Part shown: in pieces, positions 1 through 10,718 of the stretch
How the letters are laid out: each line of letters starts with the position of its first letter
How positions within the stretch are numbered: the stretch's first letter is position 1
DNA from: Trichuris trichiura
Lineage: Eukaryota > Nematoda > Enoplea > Trichinellida > Trichuridae
Assembly: GCA_037903355.1 (NCBI GenBank)
Contig: JBAJFE010000014.1
Span: forward strand, 7,316,001 to 7,380,000
DNA: 64,000 nt
Direction: 5' to 3'
Made by a program: the position numbers and the translations under genes
The notes under the pieces: model-generated
Database searches by the model: none
The model's input: the letters and a program-made list of their open reading frames with translations, nothing else
Told to the model about the DNA's origin: nothing

Positions 1-152
1 TGTCAGGGCCCCCCTAGGCCTTGTCAGGGCCCCCCTAATCCTTGTAAGGGCCCACCGTTTATTGGGACAATGTCCTGCCGCATTATCCTCCAGAGCCCCC
101 TGGCTTCCATGGCTCCCCTAAAATCTCCCAGGGCCCACGTTGAGAAACACTG
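1..152. mobile_element. hAT-type MITE, right end only
   Basis: The first 152 bases are GC-rich with repeated 'agggccccc' blocks and end in ...ttgagaaacactg. This is the inverted form of the left end of the complete element at 23290-24079 (cagtgtttctcaacgtgggc). An 8-bp candidate target copy gtctagag follows at 153-160. The left end lies outside the window, so the duplication cannot be confirmed here. No coding potential is visible. Confidence 0.7.
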
Positions 153-160
153 GTCTAGAG

Positions 161-796
161 GATACATTTCTCTGTCATTTTAAGTTGGGATATCCTTTGA
201 TACAGTTAATTCGTTAATTCTCGTATAACGCGAGTTTGGTCACTTGAAAATCCTGGAAAATCTCTCTTTATAGGAGACACATAAACTATAGGAAAATCAC
301 GAGTTGCTTGAAAGCGCCAGAAAGATTGTTTGTAAGCAACAACGGAGAAAAATCGTAAATAGGCTATTACTGAAAAAAGAATTCTGCTGTATGTGAGCTA
401 TTTGTTTAACGGTTAGACATGAAAAGCCATGAATCCTTTCATAGGATTTGAATAACGCTTCCTTTTATGGTGATTATCTTACGCGATAACTTTTATTATA
501 GAACTTCTTACAGTGGATAGAGTTCAAAGTGGCTTTCAGGAGCGACATGGTTGTATCCTTACCCTACTGAAAGTGGTCCTCCCGCTTCTAAAATAAATAA
601 CCAGTACCTAGAAACAAATGAGGGCCCATTGAACTCGCCTTTTTTTAATCTAACTGTTCTTAGTTACCGGCGGCCTGACGCCCTATTAAACGTAGAAGGT
701 AGTGCTTTGTTGACTTCACAATGTTTCTTCATCGCAGTAGAATAAAATTCGAGCATCTGTTCTGCACGTGTTCTTCTTTCGTACAGCAATTGTTTC
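161..796. other. intergenic, nothing recognised
   Basis: AT-rich sequence with stop codons in all frames apart from one 64-codon frame (551-745) that resembles nothing I know. No repeat or RNA gene seen. Confidence 0.4.
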
Positions 797-1018
797 TTAG
801 TTCCAGCTCGCTAGGGTACTTCTTGTGACTATCCTGACTTGTATTGCTTTACAGTCATTGTCATCGAGCCATTGTAACAGTTGCTTAGTAGTTTCTAGAG
901 CATCTGATAGTTCAGCAATGGTCAGTGGTTGCAGAGGAGCTTCCTGACTTTTGTCATCATCTGTGTTGCCAGTCGAGATTGCACTGGTTCGGGAATTGGG
1001 CAACAAATTACCTGACAC
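797..1018 (-). pseudogene. Tigger/pogo transposase C-terminal fragment
   Basis: A 73-codon minus-strand frame contains LTIAELSDALETTKQLLQWL. It resembles the helical tail after the DDE domain of Tigger (TIGD1-like) transposases. It lies on the same strand as the Tigger N-terminal piece at 2788-3519, with a BEL/Pao remnant between them, so both could come from one Tigger that was later interrupted. The catalytic middle part is not visible. The family call rests on resemblance of a short stretch only. Confidence 0.4.
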
Positions 1019-1280
1019 CTACTGAGAGAAGGAACAGAATGGAGCAGAATCGAGGGATAAGCAGCGTTTATTGCAGAGCGAAGGAACGATGTAGCTACCG
1101 ACTGCACCTGACGAGGGCGTAGGAAGCAGTGAGAATGCAAATCGGGGCCTTGACGAAGCACATGCTTGCGAAGATAACATTCACCTGCAGAGAAAATGCG
1201 CTCCTAATGTATAACGTACGTTCTTGCTTTCAGCGTGTCATGTCTTAACTGGAAACCTAGTCGGCAACACCGCTGGCCTA

Positions 1281-2577
1281 CTAGACTGATAGGCCGTCTA
1301 CATCCTCGTCGGCCGACTCTAACAGGCACAGTTTCGCGGCTAGCCAATGGATTGTGGTTCCATTCGCCCGTACTGGAGCTGGAGGAACGACTCCATCATT
1401 TCCGGGAAACACTTCTTGTATTTTTTCAAGTGTCCACTTTCCATGGAACGTATCTGGTTCCATTATAATGACGGCGTCGCTATTCTTGAAATTTTTCTAT
1501 TGTCTGAACCATTTCTTACGGTCGATTAACGTTGGCAGGTATTCCTTTATCCAGCGTTCCCAAAACTGGTTAGCCAAGAACTGCGCGTGACACCAGCACT
1601 TCTTGAGGCTTACGTCTTCTCCAGTAGCGATATCTGGCGCTAAGTCTAGCACAGATTTTCCCATCAGTAGGTGATTTGGCGTTAATGGTTGCGGATCACC
1701 GCTTTCGGATGGCGGATACGTTAATGGCCGTCCGTTAATAATACATTTAATTTGGACCGTTGCGTTCAAAGGATTTCATCTGTCAGCGTTTGCCCTTGCG
1801 ACACCACCTTTAAGGAGCGTTTCACCGATCGTAAAAGAGCTTCCCCAGCTCCGCCAACGTGTGGGCAGCTCAGTAGAACAAATTTCCACACGACCCTTCT
1901 CAGAGGTAGGCGTCTGGTGATTTTTGGCTGATCCAGACGTTGCAAAATATTGGACAGCTCTAGATCTGCACCGACAAAGTTTTTGCCATTGTCGCTCCAT
2001 TAGATAGACGGCTGCCGTTTCACAGCGCTGCTCAAAGCGAAACAGCGGCGAGAAACAAATCTGTGTCTAGCGAGTATGCCCCTTCCAGGTGAACCACTCG
2101 TATTACCACGCAATTGAGCATTCATGCTCAACGCTTTACTCGTCTTCCAAAAATTAGTACCTTCGAATGGACGAAAATAATCCACACCGCAATTGGTGAA
2201 GACTGGAAGTCCCAGTGTGACGCGGGCCAACGGTAAACCGGCCATGATTGGCGCAGGTGGTCGAATGAGGGTTCTTCTGCAGAAGCCACACTGAGGGATC
2301 ACAGGACAAATAACTCTTCTTCCCTTTAGTAGCCGAAACGCATTCGCAACTGTTGCAGCGCCCGCTCGGTTGATGCACACGCGATTTTGACATGGATGTC
2401 TAACACAATTAAATGGGTAAGGCGTTGAGCTTGCGCAATCATAATCGGATGGCGAGCATCCAACGGGATTTGGGCTTTATCCAACCGGCCACCAACACGT
2501 AGCAACCCCATTTCGTCTAGAAAGGGTGTCAGTCTAAGCAAAGGCGATCCTTTGCTGATGTAGCGTTTCTGCAGCAA
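1281..2577 (-). pseudogene. BEL/Pao retrotransposon integrase remnant
   Basis: Successive minus-strand frames read as the C-terminal half of a BEL/Pao Pol. At 2326-2577 is the zinc-binding region (FLDEMGLLRVGGRLDKAQIP, then HLIVLDIHVK). At 2000-2300 follows the start of the integrase core (FCRRTLIRPPAPIMAGLP, then GVDYFRPF). At 1497-1769 is the conserved end motif (INGRPLTYPPSESGDPQPLT, then HLLMGK and QFWERWIKEYLPTL). At 1281-1463 is the terminal chromodomain-like tail ending in KLCLLES. The order is right for Pao but the frame changes several times, so it is inactive. Protease, reverse transcriptase and LTRs are absent, and upstream it abuts hAT and Tigger fragments. In intact elements this domain inserts the cDNA into the genome. 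Confidence 0.85.
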
Positions 2578-2587
2578 CGCAGACCTT

Positions 2588-2790
2588 TCAGAGACCCGCA
2601 GGCACGGGCTTGGATTAAGCGGAAGAGGAGGGCAAAAGCCTCATCGAGGTGGTTCATGTGGTGGAGTGGGGGGTAGCTGGTATCACGCATAGCATGCAGC
2701 TTTATCTTAACCAGTACGCACAATACCTGACCTTCGGTTCCTACCTTCCTATGCACTTCAACACGACGGCTCATGTGGGGCATGTGGTCA
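2588..2790. mobile_element. fragment of the 460-bp hAT MITE family
   Basis: The stretch around 2650-2785 (wording like 'ttcatgtggtggagtg', 'taaccagtacgcacaatacc', 'cctatgcacttcaacac') recurs in the MITEs at 12063-12521, 17677-18126, 19646-20109, 44060-44522 and 51991-53174. Only the interior and right part is present here. It ends at the palindromic junction with the Tigger fragment, and no target duplication can be assigned. Confidence 0.65.
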
Positions 2791-3519
2791 TTCAGATTCA
2801 AAGAGATGGTGGTCCACCATCTCTTTGAATTTCTTCGGGAACGTCGAGGCAGCTACGAAATCAGCCGATGCCGTTTCCCCAGTGATTTTTAAGTTCTTGA
2901 GGTTGAAGCGCTTCACGTATTTCGCTAGCCATCCTTTGCTAGCAGCAAACCTTTTTCTCTCGTTCTCTGCAACCACGCCAGAGAAGTGCTCATATAAACT
3001 CAGCGCTTTCTCCGGAATACCTTTCCCGTCGATGGGGACATTCTTCCGCGACATGTCCTCTATCCAAACGCTTAGCGCTTTCTCAGCCGTCACGAGGACT
3101 TTGTTGCGAACTACAGCAGCTTTTTTCGCCAATGAAGGTTCCGGATGCACGCTTCCTCGAATCTCAGCTTCCTTCCGTTTCATCATACGAATGCTGGATT
3201 CATTCTTCCCGATCTTGCGGCCCACTTTGGCAAATGATAATCTGCTTTTCAAAAGATCAAGGACTTGTACTTTCTCATGAAGAGTAAGGACGCTACGTTG
3301 TCTCTTAGCCCTGGAGCAGCGATTCCCAAAGTGGGCGACATCGCCCTCTTGGGGATGATGGAAAAGTTTCGGGGCCGACGGAAGCTGAGATAGCGCGCAG
3401 GGAGCGATAATGGTCTCGGCGGGGGGGCGATGCGTTCGAAACGAGGCATGAAAATTTAGGGAGTCAGCAAAGCGTTTGGAGAAGTGCAGCTGGTAAGCGT
3501 CGTGGATCTTTTTCGTCAT
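2788..3519 (-). pseudogene. Tigger/pogo (TIGD-like) transposase, N-terminal half
   Basis: A 243-codon open frame matches the DNA-binding half of Tigger-family transposases. Residues of about 65-130 form the CENP-B-type HTH (KRQRSVLTLHEKVQVLDLLK, then VGRKIGKNESSIRMMKRKE). Residues of about 140-225 form the second HTH domain (ALSVWIEDMSRKNVPIDGKG, then FAASKGWLAKYVKRFNLKNL). The frame stops just after the short linker (STFPKKFKEMVDHHL), before the DDE catalytic domain, so it cannot be a working transposase. The stop lies in a 35-bp palindrome that marks a rearranged breakpoint. Domestication as a CENP-B-like protein is possible because the frame is long and intact, but truncation at a palindrome next to other TE debris argues for a relic. 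Confidence 0.85.
2796..2830. repeat. 35-bp palindrome at transposon breakpoint
   Basis: Two 17-bp inverted arms surround one central base, with attcaaagagatggtgg on the left. The right arm belongs to the Tigger transposase frame, so the left arm is an inverted copy of it. It marks the edge between the hAT MITE fragment and the Tigger fragment. Confidence 0.8.
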
Positions 3520-4381
3520 CGCCTGTCACTCGGTCGTCTCGATAGTGGGATGGCACGATGGAACTTGCAAAAAGTGAACAAAAGCAGTGATATAATTCAT
3601 CACGCTTTCATATAAATGTTCGTCGTGGAGCAATGAACCCATTATTTCCAGTTAGCTACCGTGACAGCTCCTGCCTTAAGTAAACGAAGCCGGTGGCTAC
3701 TAACATTACTAAAGGAGCGGAGGGTCCGGGCGCCTGGTGTTGACGAGAAAAAGTAGGCATTTCTCTTTTCAGACTTCGCCGGCCTTAATCTTTCGATGTT
3801 TGTTACCGAAACTTCAGAAATCGTTATAGTGAGCTTTTGAAAAAAAGAAAACCCGAAGTGAATGAGTAAAAGAAGAACGCGTTAGCAAACGTTCAAAGTT
3901 CTGCTTTTTGTTACCTCCCAGAGCGAGCTTTATAGACACAACAGCACCACCTTTCTATTATTTGTGTAGCTCTCTTGGTGTCTCAATCGCCCTGTCAGAC
4001 ATCGGAAATAATGATTTCTTAACAACAAACAGAATGAATAGGAGAAAGAAGTGAGAGAACAGTCACAAAATCGCCATCTGCTTAAAGCTCTCTGTAAGAG
4101 TTCACTCATATTCTTTCTTTATGGAATCCATCTTTGAATTAAGTTTCTTACGTATCTTTGTCGCAAGGGTAAAATTCTTTTTTCGATGGAATATTGTAAG
4201 CTGCTGCGTTGTTATCAGATGTTTCATGGCAATCATTCGACAATCTTTTACTTGTTTTCACCTCTTCGTGTAAGCTTGCAGTCATACACTGCATTACTCA
4301 CCAAGCTGCACTTTTCCTTATCTGAGGCATTTCACGTCTACTAACTTTGAAAAATTTTCCAATTCCTTCCATTGCAAGATT
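3520..4381. other. intergenic, nothing recognised
   Basis: No open frame of note, no splice-linked exons and no recognisable repeat. It probably contains the degraded 5' flank of the Tigger remnant, but I found no terminal repeat. Confidence 0.4.
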
Positions 4382-4389
4382 AATTTTGC

Positions 4390-4703
4390 GGGTCTTTTCG
4401 GAATTGACTCCTTCGCCGGCTGAGGCGGCAACTTCAAAGCAGGTCAAGCGCTGTAGGTTTGCCGGCCAACCTGTCCTGCCTCAGCCTAAGCGTAAGGCTA
4501 AACATAAAGGGTCAGGTAATCCGCTGGTCGGTGACTGCACCTCTTGCATGGACCGCTGATGCTCCATTGGCCTCTTCGTTCAAGTGTTCAGTAACTTACA
4601 GTAAAAAGTCCCTCCAGTTGTTCCGCTAATCCGCGTTATCGTCGCGCATTACCGTCTGAAGTTGCCGCCTCAGCCGGCGAAGGGGTGAATTCCGAAAAGA
4701 CCC
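4390..4703. mobile_element. 314-bp MITE with 46-bp inverted repeats, Merlin-like
   Basis: The left end starts gggtcttttcggaatt and the right end is its inverse (aattccgaaaagaccc). The inverted repeats run about 46 bp and include 'cttcgccggctgaggcggca'. The 8-bp sequence aattttgc directly flanks both ends (4382-4389 and 4704-4711), a clean target duplication. A GGG start with an 8-9 bp duplication is typical of Merlin elements; that family call is inference. No transposase frame is present, so it is non-autonomous. Confidence 0.8.
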
Positions 4704-4711
4704 AATTTTGC

Positions 4712-5929
4712 TGTTTTAAATTAGGAAAATTATTTTAGGTTTTTCAATTTTCGAGTCGAATTTCTCTTAGCTAATATAGTTTTTCACATTCCCTTTTGAA
4801 ATTAGCTTTGCAGTGACTTCACTGCCTCGCGAAGATTTCATCACTCAATTGTGAAAGTACAGAACGCCGGTTATGGTATCGGCTGCAAGAAGCTTTAAGG
4901 TGATTTCAGCTGGACATTGTTATAACGTATCAGCAGTCTATTAATCATATAAAGCTCCAGTAGACTTTCTGTTTGTGTTTATTGAAGACCGGGTACCATA
5001 ATTATAAATCGCACCATTACATTTATTCTGCAACTTATCTACGGACCATCCCAGGGTTTGACTAAAGTCTATATTTATATATACCAGAGACGACCCGTGT
5101 TCAGCGGATGAAACAACGTACTCATTTATTGTTATTTATTAATGTCTTTATTCAATTTATTTTGTCTTATTTCAAGTATATTTTAATTTAATGTGTTATC
5201 TTCTGCATTCGTTTCCTTAGTGCTGGTAGGGTCTTTGTAGAGCAAGGGTGCGCTTGAGCTTGCGGTAGCGATAGGAGAAATAAAACTGAACTTGTGATGA
5301 AACTCCGGCAATTGTGGGCCTGAACTTGTCATGAATTTTGACACCACCCGCCAAGTGATTGATCATTGATTGATTACTTCATTAGCGAACGTAGACAAGT
5401 CAAATTCCAGTTTATTCCTCAGGTATATAATCTGTGCACAACATTATATCAGTTGGATAGGTTTGTACCTCCTGTATTGGATTTTACGTTCGCGCTTGTT
5501 CTACAGATATTCTAATTTCTATCTGACCACATGTGCTTTCTAAGTGCTTTCTGGAATTACTTCTAATGACTGACTGATATTGTTGAACTATTAATTAAAA
5601 TTGTTACAATTAAAGACGCAGGCTTTCGTAACGTTGCGTATATCTTCACATTTTTATTTATTACTGCTAACATTTTACCTGTTTACTGTTTGAAAACAGC
5701 GCGAAGTGTCGTTCAAAAGTAAAAGGCAATACTGGAAACGATTGTTTAATTTCAGTGTTGGAAGGTTGCGCCTTCTAAGTCAAGCATGATGGAAATAGCT
5801 TTTATTGGTTATACAGCAAAGTGGTAAAGTGATGGTAGAACGAGCTTGCGATATACGGGAGGTGACAGAGATCAGCGAGAGGGAGGGAGAGACAAACTGA
5901 CGTGAGCAAGAGGGTTTTAAATAGGGAAC
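4712..5929. other. intergenic, nothing recognised
   Basis: AT-rich DNA without any open frame of note, tandem repeat or recognised element. Confidence 0.4.
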
Positions 5930-5937
5930 GTCTAGAC

Positions 5938-6773
5938 CAGTGATTCCCAAAGGGGGTCCCAGGGGCCCCTTGGGGGCCTTGGAAAACTTGAAGGGGGCCT
6001 TGGGAAGGATTGGGGATTTATGGGGTCCCTGGTAGTCGGTGCCGCAGGACGAGAGCGATCCTGCCGTTCAGGATAGTGAGGCGAGGCGACCTGAGATTAC
6101 TCCTGACGACTATCGAGGCGGACGTGGATAAATTAGTAGCACTGCACCATACCCAGTCGTCACACTGAGGTAAGATCAAGCGACTGTCGTCTTGTTCCGA
6201 GAAAATATTGAATGTAGATTCAGTGTTGCGCGGCCCTGAGAACAGCATCGCAGCCTGACTTACGTATTGTGCTACCATTGCTAACAACCCAAAAAATTGA
6301 GGAAGAGGAAACCCAGTGCGGCGCTTGTACTCTGAAGGCTCCCTGATCTGCAATTAGCCGGCTTAAGCCCAGCAATACGGAACGCCTTCAGTGCCAACTA
6401 AAGAATTAAAGACGTTCACGGCTTCGAGTATCGTTAAGGTGCTTTCGTTATATATGGCAGCCGGCTTCCTTACTAGCCATTTCGCTCTAGTGTAGAAAAG
6501 AAATTCAGTGTTCAGGTTAACAAGGTTTTTAATGACGGCCCGGCTTAACTGGTATTCCCTTGGAATACACGGTAGGCAGCAAAGTCAATTCTACATTCTG
6601 CAGCCTGTTTCAGGTGTTGAACTACTTGTACGAATTCACAACAACGTAACCATAGTAGGCGCACTTGAGGATAACAGAAGCAGGAGAATTACGTTGGGGA
6701 GAATGACGGGGGGCCTGGGCAAGTTGAAGGTCGCGAAAGGGGGCCCTGGCTCCAAAAAGGTTGGGAAACACTG
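5938..6773 (-). mobile_element. hAT element, degenerate, with 8-bp target duplication
   Basis: The element starts cagtgattcccaaag and ends in the inverse, ttgggaaacactg. The 8-bp palindrome gtctagac flanks it at 5930-5937 and 6774-6781. It encloses a decayed transposase end (6018-6353, minus), so it was once a longer autonomous element that is now 836 bp. Confidence 0.9.
6018..6353 (-). pseudogene. hAT transposase C-terminal (dimerisation) remnant
   Basis: A 111-codon minus-strand frame contains FPLPQFFGLLAMVAQYVSQA followed by STFNIFSEQDDSRLIL. This follows the spacing of the hAT C-terminal dimerisation region (F.LLA.VA, then ERxFS, then a Leu/Asp-rich end). The usual 'SS..ER.FS' core is decayed to 'TESTFNIFS', so it should not be functional. 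The rest of the transposase is missing. Confidence 0.7.
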
Positions 6774-7747
6774 GTCTAGACAGTTCCCAGACGTCGTTGC
6801 TCTCATGGCCTTGGGTTAACGACATTAGACGGGTCACAGGGTGGCCAACAGTGGACACCATCCATCATCGTTAATCCCGCCTTTGGTAGTGACAGACGTC
6901 CATTAACATCTCTGCTCTTATCTGTCAGACAGGTGTCTGGCGCAATAACTCCAACATTCAGTTTTACTAAAAGGCTTGTGTAGGTGCTAATTATGCATGT
7001 AGAAATCGATTTACTCTTACCGAGACTTTGAATGCATGCTGGCAGCTATTCTGCCATTCCTCGTACTTAATTGTGCCCAGCACGACATTCCAAATTGAAG
7101 AGTGACTAATGTTTAGTTTTTTCACTATGGCGGAAACGAAAAAAATGCCGGCAATACAGCTTGGAGTATTTAAAATATGGTTTTGTCCCTTCACCAGCTA
7201 ATAAGCATTCTTCTATGTGCTTGATCTGCGAAAAAGTGTTCTCAAACAAATCAATGAAGCCGTCAAGATTGCAAGAACACTTGAAAAGAGTACATGCTGC
7301 CAAGTCTAATAAAGGGATGGCTTGTTTTCAGTCGCTTTGGGAAAAATTCCGCAAAAAGCCAACACTGCGAAGTATGCTGTCCTCTGCTTCGCAAGAGGAA
7401 GATGATGGACTACTTGCTTCTTACAATATTTCATTACTAATTGCAAAATCAGGAAAGCCGCATAACATCGGCCAATAGTTACTGCTTCCTGTCATCAGTG
7501 AAGTTTTACGAACGTTGCTGTACATATCACCGACTGAAATAATCAGAAAAATTTTGTTGAGCAATAATACAGTGCAGAGGAGAATCAACGAAATGAGCAG
7601 TGACATAGAAGAAACTTTATGCAAGTTTTTGAGGACTGCATCATTTGCCTTGCAACTTGATGAATCCACTTTGCCTGGCAATGAGATATTACTGCTAGCC
7701 TACGTTCGCTTTTTAAAAGACGATCGTTTAACACAGGAATTATTGTT

Positions 7748-8557
7748 TTCATAATGAAAAACTTTATTACGGATAGGTTCCTGTTTGTTGTATATAAAAG
7801 ACTCCGGAGCTTTCAGGTCATTCGAGACCCGTCATCAGCGGTCTTAAGTTGTAGATATGATTTGTGGCAGCGAATGCCATCTATCGTTTCTGAGGATTTT
7901 AAAGCGGTCATTTTAAAGTTTTCCGTTGGTAGGTTTTTGTATTTGAGTCTGTCAGCGCACCTCTTTTTCTTGTTCAGTATAGCTTCTAGATTGTGTTTTC
8001 GTTGGGTTGTTTTGAACATTTACTTCTGCTGTTGAATCACTGTTTTTCCATTTTGCATTCATTTTTCTTCTTCTTTTTCCTTTTTGTTCCATATATATTT
8101 GAAATACAAAAGCCGGGAAAGAAGAAAAAACAAATAAATAGAACAAATAGAAATGGATAAAATGGCAATATATATGGAACAAAAAGGAAAAAGAAGAAGA
8201 AGAAAAATGAATGCAAAATGGAAAAACAGTGATTCAACAACAGAAGTAAATGTTCAAAACAACCCAACGAAAACACAATCTAGAAGCTATACTGAACAAG
8301 AAAAAGAGGTGCGCTGACAGACTCAAATACAAAAACCTACCAACGGAAAACTTTAAAATGACCGCTTTAAAATCCTCAGAAACGATAGATGGCATTCGCT
8401 GCCACGAATCATATCAACAAATTAAGACCGCTGATGACGGGTCTCGAGTGACCCGAAAGCTCCGGAGTCCTTCTATATACATAACAAACGGGAACCTATC
8501 CGTAATAAAGTTTTTCATTATGAAAACATATGGTCCCGTACCAAGAAACCACGTTTT
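7748..8557. mobile_element. Palindromic Penelope-like terminal (pLTR) insertion
   Basis: An 810-bp insertion splits the hAT frame and is flanked by the 14-bp direct repeat caggaattattgtt (7734-7747 and 8558-8571). It is two arms of about 345 bp in inverted orientation (about 7750-8098 and 8169-8526) around a purine-rich middle. A short tail contains 'atggtcccgtaccaag', also found inverted near 62690. Each arm carries a hammerhead-like core: plus strand at 8431-8458, and minus strand at 7811-7838. Such cores and long, variable target duplications are known for Penelope-like elements. No RT or endonuclease is included. Confidence 0.8.
8425..8475 (+). ncRNA. Hammerhead-ribozyme-like motif
   Basis: ctgatga at 8431-8437 is followed by a hairpin with stem gggtc/gaccc, gaaa at 8455-8458, the short self-complementary ctccggag, and the cleavage-type triplet gtc at 8467-8469. 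This is the order of a minimal type I hammerhead: conserved core 1, stem II, GAAA, very short stem III, then GUC. Two faults weaken it. The base pair next to the core would be C:C, and stem I has little pairing. It may be a decayed copy, or may need a partner strand, as suggested for short-stem hammerheads. Confidence 0.55.
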
Positions 8558-9720
8558 CAGGAATTATTGTTCGCCAAAGAGCTTGTAACCGACACTAAAG
8601 GAAAGTCAGTATTTCGCGCTGTAGAAGAATTTTTTAAAGAAAAAAATATCTCCTTGCGAATATAATGAGTGTAGCAACTGACGGAGTGCCATCCATGGTG
8701 GGAAGCCAACGTGGATTTATTTCGCATTTGGAGGTGGTTCCGAGTGTATTGGCAGTTCACTGCGTAATTCATCGGCAGCATTTAGTCGCAAAACATCTCA
8801 GCGACCGTTTGAGTTGCTCACCGCAGTTTGTCATTTCAGCAGTGAACAAAATCAAGAGTAAATCGTTGAATGAGAGATTATTCGGTTAGTCATGTGAGAC
8901 AAATGATGAAAATTTTAACCGTTTATTTCTTCACACTAAAGTTCGTTGGTTATCGAAAGGCACCTGCTTGAGCCGCTTTTACAGCCTTTTCGACACAGTT
9001 TTGGAATTCTTGGGGGACGAGAATGCTACACTGCGAGACAACTTGGAGAAATTCAAAAGTGACATCGCATACCTGACAATTATACTCAAAGTTCAAGGAG
9101 ATGAATTTGACGCTGCAGGGCGATGACCTTAACTTAATCAAAACAAAGGCCATTTTATCTGCATTTATTTCAAAGCTAATTATTTTCAAACGAAATTTGG
9201 GACGTTGCGAGTTTTGTCAGTTCCCACTCCTCGCGGCACTCAAGAAAAATTTAGAAGCCGCTGATGAAGACATTTTGGTGTACTGCCGGCACTTGGAAAT
9301 GCTGCGCGCGGATCTTGTGAAACAACTCAGTGACATTCTATCCATGAAAATTCCAGACTCGGTTATAAATCCATTCTGCGATGTGGAAGAGGCAGAAATG
9401 GAACTACAGGAAGAGTTAGTAGAATTGCAAAGCAATGAAGAGATGAAACTGAAGTTTAGGAGCGAATATCACTAGTTTTGGTTGCAGCGACAAGTATCAC
9501 AACTTTATCCTCGGTTATGGATCGTTGTGCAAAAGCTTCTTATCGCTTTCCATCTTCATACTTAGTTGAACGTGGATCCAGTGCAGTTACTGACCTGCTG
9601 AGTAAGAAAAGAAATCGGCTACAAATAGCGAAACGAGGCGAGCTAAGAATAATGCTCACAAATATTCATCCTGATGTAAAAAAGTTAGTTTCACTTCATC
9701 AGGCGCATCCTTTGCATTGA

Positions 9721-10251
9721 AAAGTTGGTTGCTATGTTACCCTAAGGATAATAAAGAAACACTGCCATGAACTTCTACTGTAGTCTCTGTAGTCTTTTTT
9801 CTCATTTGTCAAAAAGCTTTTGCTACGTATTTTAAGTTGTGTTCTATCACACTGCACACAGAACGTCTTGTAAAGCAGAGACAGTCAAAATCCTGAAGTC
9901 AAAAGCTCTTACGGTCAAAACACCGAAAGGAAAAAAATCTGGAAAGAAAAACTACCAGTCTTGTTCCCCGTCTCTTAGTCAAGTAATTTTATTTTCAGGA
10001 TATTGACCGTTCAGGATTTCGACAGATCAGGATTTTGACGGTTCGAGACTTCGTTACTCAAGATTTCATACCTGGAAATTTTGTCTCACTTCTGACTTCG
10101 ACGTACGCGCCTTGTAATGATCCGCAAGGCCTCACGATTTTATTGTTACGGAAGGCAAGCCGTATAATATGCAGAGAAAGTCAGTGAACCGATAACTGTG
10201 GAGCATCACGACACGCGTTGAACTATCCTCGCCGTCGAGTTAACTCAAGTC
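9721..10251. other. intergenic; short imperfect direct repeats
   Basis: No gene seen. Around 9990-10045 three imperfect repeats of the type 'tcaggattttgacggt' occur in a row. The rest is unremarkable 3' flank of the hAT copy. Confidence 0.4.
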
Positions 10252-10320
10252 TGGGTAGTCCACGACTAAGAAAGATTTGGGGGGGGGGGGCGACGGCACA
10301 AAAAAGTTTGGGAATCGCAG
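10252..10320. mobile_element. hAT-type right terminus
   Basis: A G-run (10279-10290) followed by caaaaaagtttgggaatcgcag looks like a hAT right end (compare 6740-6773). It is followed by ccctagag (10321-10328), which fits the target pattern of the other copies. No matching left end was found. Confidence 0.5.
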
Positions 10321-10718
10321 CCCTAGAGGAACTGCTCTGTTCACTTACTTGCCTTCTGTCAACCATCCTATACCACACCAGTCGAACGAAGAGAAAGTTC
10401 AGACCTACCATGCTGGAGGGAAACTGACGTTTGCGCACGGCCAATAGGCCCGACAATGCGCACGAAGCAATAACGAACAATCAGAAAAATGACAAGGCCT
10501 CAGTAGCATTGTGCACGGTTCAGAGAGCGTTGTAGGCAGAAGTCTTTCGCATCCGCGCGGAAGATTACTCTGCTGCACAAGGATGAAACGACACTAGTGC
10601 AGCTATAATACCGGCACGCGGTGCTTTATGTCTTTGAGAAAAGATGATGGCACTATTTCACGCCGGACAAACCGCGTTGTATAGAATCCGCAGATAACGA
10701 GGGCTGACTGTATATATA

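Larger units (their letters stand above)
7131..9720 (+). pseudogene. ZBED5-like hAT transposase, copy 1, interrupted
   Basis: The reading frame resumes in pieces. A BED zinc finger lies at 7161-7330 (MCLICEKVFSNKSMKPSRLQ, then HLKRVH). The central part with LQLDEST is at 7515-7747. After an inserted PLE fragment (7748-8557) come ATDGVPSMVGSQRGF with HCVIHRQHL at 8665-8889, then the C-terminal part at 9101-9720. Internal stops occur near 7478, 8663, 8889 and 9475, so it is inactive. The layout is that of the ZBED5/SCAND3-like hAT lineage: BED finger, RNase-H-like catalytic core, C-terminal dimerisation. It has the same layout as copies 2 and 3 (41495-43180 and 57751-59326) but is more diverged. 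Its own termini and target duplication could not be fixed. Confidence 0.85.

Noticed and set aside
8037..8276. Phe/Leu-rich minus-strand frames that look like membrane segments
   Set aside because: They are the pyrimidine strand of the PLE insertion's purine-rich centre, inside an inverted repeat; no splice or start context.
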